A stretch of DNA of 46,348 nucleotides from Protofrankia sp. CiP1_Cm_nod1 (lineage in GTDB: Bacteria > Actinomycetota > Actinomycetes > Frankiales > Frankiaceae): assembly GCF_920888515.1 (NCBI RefSeq), contig NZ_CAKKTM010000250.1:1-46348 (forward strand), given 5' to 3'. A program made the translations under genes and the position numbers. Below are positions 41,371-46,348 of this stretch, one piece after another. The number at the start of each line of letters is the position of its first letter. Position 1 is the first letter of the stretch. The notes below the pieces were generated by a model. The model made no database searches. It was not told where the DNA came from and saw only the letters and a program-made list of their open reading frames with translations.

Positions 41371-42668
41371 GCACACATACGAGCACGAGCGCGGGCCCGA
41401 GAAGGACGGTGGTCACCGGCGTCGGCGTCATCGCCCCCGGCGGGACGGACAGCCGCGCGTTCTGGACCCTGCTGACCGAGGGCCGGACCGCGACCCGGCG
41501 GATCTCGTTCTTCGACCCGGCGCAGTTCCGGTCGCAGATCGCGGCCGAATGCGACTTCGACCCCGCCGCCGCCGGCCTGGACGCGCAGGAGATCCACCGC
41601 AACGACCGGTTCATCCAGTTAGCGCTCGCCGCGGCCGCGGAGGCGGTCACCGACAGCGGCCTGGACCTGCCGGCCGGCGCCCCCGACGGCGGATACGGCG
41701 TCGGGGTCAGCCTCGGCAGCGCCGTCGGCGCCACCACCCGCCTCGAGGACGAGTACGTCGCGGTCAGCAACAGCGGCCGTGACTGGCTGGTGGACCCGGC
41801 ATACGCCTCGTCCTTCCTCTACCACGCCCTGGTGCCCAGCAGCCTCGCCGGCGAGGTGGCCCGCAGGTTCGGCGCGCGCGGCCCCGCCGCGGTGGTGTCG
41901 ACGGGCTGCACCTCGGGGATCGACGCGATCGGCCGGGGCCACCAGCTCATCCAGGACGGCGCGGCCGACGTGGTCATCGCGGGTGCCACGGACGCGCCGA
42001 TCTCACCGATCTCGATCGCCTGCTTCGACGCGATCCGGGCGACCTCAGCGCGCAACGACGACCCGGAGCACGCCTCCCGGCCGTTCGACGCCACCCGGGA
42101 CGGGTTCGTGATGGGGGAAGGCGCCGCCGTGCTCGTCCTGGAGGAGTGGGAGCACGCCCGCCGCCGCGGCGCCCACGTCTACTGCGAGGTCACCGGCTAC
42201 GCGTCCCGCTCCAACGCCTACCACATGACCGGGCTGCGACCGGACGGTGTGGAGATGGCCGAAGCGATCACCAGCGCGCTCCGGCAGGCCCGCACCCCGG
42301 CCACGGCGGTCAGCTACGTCAACGCCCACGGGTCGGGCACCAAGCAGAACGACCGGCACGAGACGGCCGCCTTCAAACGCTCCCTGGGATCGCACGCCTA
42401 CCAGGTACCGGTCAGCTCGATCAAGTCCATGGTCGGCCACTCGCTCGGGGCCATCGGCGCGATCGAATGCGCCGCCTGCGCGCTGGCCATCGAGCACTCC
42501 GTGGTGCCGCCGACGGCCAACTGGGAGAACCGCGACCCCGACTGTGACCTGGACTACGTGCCCAAGACCGCCCGTGACCAGCGGATCGACGTGGCGCTGT
42601 CGGTCGGCAGCGGTTTCGGCGGCTTCCAGTCCGCGATCCTGCTCGAGCGCGCGACGGTGACCCGGTGA
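41367..42668 (+). CDS. Ketosynthase alpha (type II PKS)
   Basis: A 433-residue beta-ketoacyl synthase. The active-site Cys181 is in [10 protein letters not shown] and the catalytic His residues are His321 (VNAHGSGT) and His358 (VGHSLGAIG). [15 protein letters not shown] opens the protein and [12 protein letters not shown] closes it. It condenses malonyl-ACP units with the following KS-beta. Start ATG 41367 overlaps the cupin stop, and its end overlaps KS-beta by GTGA. Gene order and sequence favour the spore-pigment/pentangular class. Confidence 0.97.
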   Translation: MSTHTSTSAGPRRTVVTGVGVIAPGGTDSRAFWTLLTEGRTATRRISFFDPAQFRSQIAAECDFDPAAAGLDAQEIHRNDRFIQLALAAAAEAVTDSGLDLPAGAPDGGYGVGVSLGSAVGATTRLEDEYVAVSNSGRDWLVDPAYASSFLYHALVPSSLAGEVARRFGARGPAAVVSTGCTSGIDAIGRGHQLIQDGAADVVIAGATDAPISPISIACFDAIRATSARNDDPEHASRPFDATRDGFVMGEGAAVLVLEEWEHARRRGAHVYCEVTGYASRSNAYHMTGLRPDGVEMAEAITSALRQARTPATAVSYVNAHGSGTKQNDRHETAAFKRSLGSHAYQVPVSSIKSMVGHSLGAIGAIECAACALAIEHSVVPPTANWENRDPDCDLDYVPKTARDQRIDVALSVGSGFGGFQSAILLERATVTR

Positions 42669-43936
42669 GCGCCCCGGGCCAGTCCGCGGTGATCACCGGT
42701 ATCGGCGTCGTGGCACCGAGCGGCATCGGGGCCGAGGCGCACTGGTCGTCCACGCTGCGCGGCGAGGTCAAGGTCGCCCCGGTCACCCGCTTCGCCACCC
42801 CCACGCCCGCCGCCGTCCTGGCCGGTACCGCGGCGCCCGCCGCCGTCCTGGCCGGTGAGGTGGACGGCTTCCAGCCCGAGGATCATCTCGACCCCCGGCT
42901 GATCGTGCAGACCGACCGGTGGAGCTGGCTGGCCCTGACCGCCGCCGGCCTCGCCCTCGATGACGCCGGCTACCGGCCGTCCGATCACGATCCGTACGAC
43001 ACCGCGGCCATCCTGGCCAGCGGCTCCGGCGGCAACGAGTTCGGGCAGCGGGAAATCGGGCGGCTGTGGAGCCAGGGCCGCCGGGCGGTGGGGGCCTACC
43101 AGTCCATCGCCTGGTTCTACGCGGCCAGCACCGGGCAGATCTCGATCCTCCACGGGCTGAAAGGCCCCTCAGGAGTGATCGTCTCCGGTGAGGCCGGCGG
43201 CCTGGACTGCCTCGGCGAGGCCCGCCGGGCCATCCGGCGGGGGACCCGCGCCGTGGTGGCGGGCGCCACCGAGGCCGCGGTCGCACCGTATGCGATGACC
43301 TGCTACGCCACGAGCGGGATGCTGACCGCGGGCACCCGTCCCGAGGAGGGCTACCGGCCCTTCTCCCGGCATGCCGACGGGTACGCGCCGGGCGAGGGCG
43401 GCGCCCTGTTCGTGGTGGAGGACGCCGCGGCGGCGCACGAGCGCGGCCACCGCGGCTACGGACGGATCGCCGGCTACGCGGCCACCCACGACGCCCACCA
43501 CGACCGGCGCCCGGCACCCGGGCCGGACCCCCTCGTGCAGGCGATGCGACGCGCGCTCGACGACGCCGGCCTGACCCCCGGCAACGTCGACGTCGTCTTC
43601 GCCGACGGCATGGGAACACGTGAGCACGACCTGCTGGAGGCACGCGCCCTGGGCGAGGTCTTCGGTGACCGCCTCGCCCACCTGCCGGTGACGGCCCCGC
43701 ACAGCCTGGTCGGGCGCCTGTGCGCCGGGACGCCGGCGCTCAACGTGGCGACCGCGCTCCTGGCGATGCGGGACGGCGTGGTCCCTCCGGTGGGCAACCT
43801 GACCGATCCGGACCCGGCATACGGGCTGCACCTGATCACGGGAGAACCACGCGGAATGCCGACGAACGTCATCATGATCAACGCCCGCGGCTACGGAGGG
43901 TTCAACAGCTGCCTCATCCTCACCTCGACTCCGTGA
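42665..43936 (+). CDS. Ketosynthase beta / chain-length factor
   Basis: A 423-residue KS homologue without the nucleophilic Cys. The corresponding position is Glu176 in VSGEAGGLD, where antibiotic-type chain-length factors usually have Gln. [13 protein letters not shown] starts the protein and [11 protein letters not shown] ends it. It pairs with KS-alpha to set polyketide length. GTG 42665 overlaps the KS-alpha stop. A duplicated [16 protein letters not shown] segment near residues 47-65 comes from a short internal repeat. It is the last gene of the core operon. Confidence 0.96.
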   Translation: MSAPGQSAVITGIGVVAPSGIGAEAHWSSTLRGEVKVAPVTRFATPTPAAVLAGTAAPAAVLAGEVDGFQPEDHLDPRLIVQTDRWSWLALTAAGLALDDAGYRPSDHDPYDTAAILASGSGGNEFGQREIGRLWSQGRRAVGAYQSIAWFYAASTGQISILHGLKGPSGVIVSGEAGGLDCLGEARRAIRRGTRAVVAGATEAAVAPYAMTCYATSGMLTAGTRPEEGYRPFSRHADGYAPGEGGALFVVEDAAAAHERGHRGYGRIAGYAATHDAHHDRRPAPGPDPLVQAMRRALDDAGLTPGNVDVVFADGMGTREHDLLEARALGEVFGDRLAHLPVTAPHSLVGRLCAGTPALNVATALLAMRDGVVPPVGNLTDPDPAYGLHLITGEPRGMPTNVIMINARGYGGFNSCLILTSTP

Positions 43937-44119
43937 TCGACACCGCCGTGACCGACGTCGCGGGGGAGGCGACATCGCGACCGCGGTCAACCGGCCGCGG
44001 CGGTTCAGCTCCGACGGCCTCCCATCCCGCGGCCATCCCGTCCGACATGCGCGGCACGGGTGCCCGCGTGCTCCTGAAGCGAGTGCGGGCAGGGTGAAGG
44101 GGTCCGCGTGGTGGCGGGT

Positions 44120-44292
44120 TGTGCCATGCTGGGTGGGCGACGGCAGTGGAGGAAGCCGGTGGGAATCCGGCGCGGTCCCGCCACCGTAACCGGGGAGCGA
44201 ACCCTCACCGTGTGTCACGGACGTGTAGGCGTCCGGAAGGCCGAGGGGGAGCGGTGATCCGGGAGCCGGGATACTTCGGCCGTCCGCACCGT
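44120..44292 (+). ncRNA. Cobalamin riboswitch
   Basis: The region 44151-44190 matches the conserved core of the adenosylcobalamin riboswitch: GGAAGCCGGTGGGAATCC, then CGGTCCCGCCACCGTAAC. A B12-box-like element GGAGCCGGGATACTTCGGCC lies at about 44262-44281. Spacing between the core and the B12 box fits the class. It lies about 90 nt upstream of the chelatase gene on the same strand, so it should repress that gene, and any cobalamin genes beyond the window, when coenzyme B12 is abundant. The outer limits are approximate. Confidence 0.9.
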
Positions 44293-44328
44293 TACCGAGG
44301 GCGAGGAAACCCGAGGGAGGACCGCGGC

Positions 44329-44382
44329 ATGCCCGTTCACGCCCGTCAGCCGGTGCCCGGCGCACGGTCGGGAGCACGATGA
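44329..44382 (+). CDS. Possible 17-codon leader ORF between riboswitch and chelatase
   Basis: ATG 44329 is preceded by GGGAGG with 8-nt spacing. It encodes [17 protein letters not shown] and stops at TGA 44380-44382, overlapping the chelatase ATG 44379. The chelatase start itself has only a closely spaced GGAG, so coupling to this leader could be how the riboswitch controls its translation. The peptide has no known function. Confidence 0.4.
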   Translation: MPVHARQPVPGARSGAR

Positions 44383-46348
44383 CGGCCTACCCGCTGTCCG
44401 CGGTGGTGGGTATGGACGACCTGCGGCTCGCTCTCGTCCTCAACGCCGTGTCACCGGCTATCGGCGGGGTACTCGTCCGGGGGGAGAAGGGCACCGCCAA
44501 GTCGACGGCGGTACGGGGGCTCACCGCCCTGCTCCCGCCCCTGGCGGTGGTGGCCGGCTGCCGGTTCGCCTGCGACCCGGCCGCCGGTGACGCCGACTGC
44601 CCGGACGGCCCGCATCCACCCGAGGCTCCCGCCGTGACCCGGGCGGCGCGGATGGTGGAGCTGCCGGTCGGCGCCTCGGAGGACCGGGTGACCGGGGCGA
44701 TCGACCTCGACCGGGCGCTCACCGAAGGCGTCACGGCGCTGCGCCCCGGGCTGCTGGCCGCCGCCCACCGCGGCCTGCTCTACGTCGACGAGGTCAACCT
44801 CCTGCACGATCATCTTGTCGACCTGCTGCTGGACGCGGCCGCGCTCGGCGTCGCCCACGTCGAACGCGACGGGGTGTCGGTCCGCCACGCCGCCCGGTTC
44901 CTGCTGGTCGGGACGATGAACCCGGAGGAGGGTGAGCTGCGCCCGCAGCTGCTGGACCGGTTCGGGCTGACCGTCGAGGTCGCCGCCAGCCGGGACCCGC
45001 GGGTGCGGGCCGAAGTGGTGCGCCGCCGGCTGGCCTACGATGCCGGCCCGCGGGCCTTCGCCGCCGCCTGGGCGGAGCAGGACGCCGCCCTCGCCGCCCG
45101 GATCGCCGCCGCCCGCGACCGGCTGCCCGCCGTGGAGCTCTCCGAGACGGCGTTGCGCCAGGTCACCGCGGTCTGCGCCGCCTTCGACGTGGACGGGATG
45201 CGCGCGGACGTGGTCACCGCCCGCACCGCGATCGCGCTGGCCGCCTGGGAGGGCCGCGAGCGCGTCACCGCCGACGACATCCGCCGCGCCGCCCGCCTGG
45301 CCCTGCCACACCGGCGCCGCCGGGGCCCGTTCGACGCCCCCGGCCTGGACGAGGACACCCTCGCCGACGCTCTGGAACAGGCCCTGGAACAGACCGGGGA
45401 GCCACCCACGGACGACCCTGACGGACCGCCACCGGCCGGCGGCGGGGGCGGCGGAGGCAGTGGCGGCGGTGGCGGCGGTGGATCCGCCGGCGGCCACGGC
45501 AACGGCGGTGCCGCTACCGACAGTGACGAGAATACCGGTGCCGGGCCGCCGTTCACGTCGGCCGGCGACCTGCCGGCCCCGCGCCCGGCGGAATCGGAGC
45601 CCCTGCACCGGGCGGAAACGCAACAGACGGAGACGGACGCGGAACCGTGGCCCGCCGGCGGGCCGGCCACCGCGTCCGAGCACAGCCGGTACGAGCAGCC
45701 CGACCCGTCGCGCGGACGGGCGGACGCCGCTGGCAGCGCACACCCCGCCGGCCCGCCCGGCCCGGTGTTCCGCCCCCGCCGCCTGGAGATCCCCGATGTC
45801 GGTACCGGTCTCGGCGCCGCCGGGCGGCGCTCCCGGGCCCGTACCCGCCACGGCGCGGTGGTCACCGCCTCGCCGGAGGCCCCTGGCCTGCACCTGCCGG
45901 CGACCCTGCGGGCCGCCGCGCCCTGGCAGCAGGCCCGCGGACGCCACGGGCCGGGGCTGCTGCTGCGGCCGTCCGACCGGCGCGGCGCCGTCCGGGAGGG
46001 ACGCGAGGGCAACCTGGTGCTGTTCGTGGTGGACGCCAGCGGCTCCATGGCCGCCCGCGCCCGGATGCGCACGGTCACCACCGCCGTGCTCTCCCTGCTC
46101 CTGGACGCCTACCAGCGCCGCGACCGGATCGGAATGATCACCTTCCGGGGTGCCGACGCCGAGGTCGTCCTGCCGCCGACGTCGAGTGTGGAGGTGGGCG
46201 CGGCCCGGCTGCGTTCCCTGCCGACCGGTGGGCGCACCCCGCTCGCCGCCGGGCTCACCCGCGCCGGGCAGGTGCTGGCCGCCGAACGCCGGCGTGACCC
46301 CGACCGGCGCGCGCTGCTGGTCGTCGTCACCGACGGCCGGTGCACCAC
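44379..46348 (+). CDS. ChlI/ChlD-type cobalt chelatase AAA+/VWA subunit (truncated by window end)
   Basis: At least 656 residues are visible and the frame runs off the window. It fuses a ChlI-like AAA+ ATPase to a ChlD-like VWA domain. The Walker A motif GEKGTAKS is at residues 35-42, with [26 protein letters not shown] (Walker B region) and [25 protein letters not shown] Gly/Asp-rich and acidic linker spans about residues 345-470. The VWA MIDAS DASGS begins at Asp552. Such proteins power CobN in aerobic cobalt insertion, and the cobalamin riboswitch just upstream supports a cobalt rather than magnesium role. ATG 44379 overlaps a small leader ORF. Confidence 0.92.
   Translation, partial: MTAYPLSAVVGMDDLRLALVLNAVSPAIGGVLVRGEKGTAKSTAVRGLTALLPPLAVVAGCRFACDPAAGDADCPDGPHPPEAPAVTRAARMVELPVGASEDRVTGAIDLDRALTEGVTALRPGLLAAAHRGLLYVDEVNLLHDHLVDLLLDAAALGVAHVERDGVSVRHAARFLLVGTMNPEEGELRPQLLDRFGLTVEVAASRDPRVRAEVVRRRLAYDAGPRAFAAAWAEQDAALAARIAAARDRLPAVELSETALRQVTAVCAAFDVDGMRADVVTARTAIALAAWEGRERVTADDIRRAARLALPHRRRRGPFDAPGLDEDTLADALEQALEQTGEPPTDDPDGPPPAGGGGGGGSGGGGGGGSAGGHGNGGAATDSDENTGAGPPFTSAGDLPAPRPAESEPLHRAETQQTETDAEPWPAGGPATASEHSRYEQPDPSRGRADAAGSAHPAGPPGPVFRPRRLEIPDVGTGLGAAGRRSRARTRHGAVVTASPEAPGLHLPATLRAAAPWQQARGRHGPGLLLRPSDRRGAVREGREGNLVLFVVDASGSMAARARMRTVTTAVLSLLLDAYQRRDRIGMITFRGADAEVVLPPTSSVEVGAARLRSLPTGGRTPLAAGLTRAGQVLAAERRRDPDRRALLVVVTDGRCT

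Overview
The window is chromosomal DNA from a very high-GC actinobacterium. The signs are pervasive GC third positions, many GTG/TTG starts, tight ATGA/GTGA gene overlaps, NarL/LuxR response regulators, a group II truncated haemoglobin and an aromatic type II polyketide synthase. A Frankia-like or other filamentous actinomycete fits, but the genus is inferred and not demonstrated.

Left edge (1-7525): cobalamin genes cobQ and cobN, separated by an unknown membrane-anchored Cys-rich protein. A 13-bp-stem terminator follows cobN. Right edge (about 44120-46348): a cobalamin riboswitch, then a ChlI/ChlD-type chelatase subunit truncated by the window end. The partner genes of one enzyme, the cobalt chelatase, therefore lie on either side of about 37 kb of accessory DNA.

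Accessory region, in order. (a) 7.7-11.8 kb: a small secreted Tyr/Asp/His/Gly-rich protein whose last seven codons plus stop are tandemly repeated downstream, a small hypothetical ORF, two NarL-type regulators, and the decayed remains of a TPR regulator and an FxLD-type methyltransferase. (b) 12.1-27.9 kb: a surface-polysaccharide locus with a lipoprotein, methyltransferase, GT2 and GT4 glycosyltransferases, flippase, sugar-phosphate transferase, nucleotidyltransferase, DegT aminotransferase, Wzz-like protein, LegB-like dehydratase and O-antigen ligase/polymerase. A threonyl-tRNA synthetase lacking the TGS domain sits inside it. (c) 28.5-43.9 kb: a type II PKS region. It holds two ABM-type monooxygenases, a DUF1772 protein, an SDR-like protein, a DHA2 exporter, a truncated haemoglobin with an extra N-terminal domain, two divergent regulators, a TcmI-type cyclase, a complete acetyl-CoA carboxylase set (fused carboxyltransferase, BCCP, biotin carboxylase), ACP, aromatase/cyclase, cupin, KS-alpha and KS-beta.

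How the parts plausibly work together: the dedicated carboxylase makes malonyl-CoA, the minimal PKS builds a poly-beta-ketone, cyclases fold it, monooxygenases and the DUF1772 protein oxidise it, and the DHA2 pump exports it. The cupin-KS-CLF order, the TcmI cyclase and the Glu in the CLF pocket resemble spore-pigment (whiE-like) systems. The polysaccharide locus would build, flip and polymerise a glycan carrying an amino-deoxy sugar. Four response regulators have no kinase nearby and have atypical receiver pockets.

The most unusual sequence-level feature is the number of in-frame tandem repeats (6, 15, 18 bp) inside accessory-region genes, plus the stop-codon-containing 24-bp repeat. I saw no tRNA, rRNA, CRISPR array, transposase or integrase.
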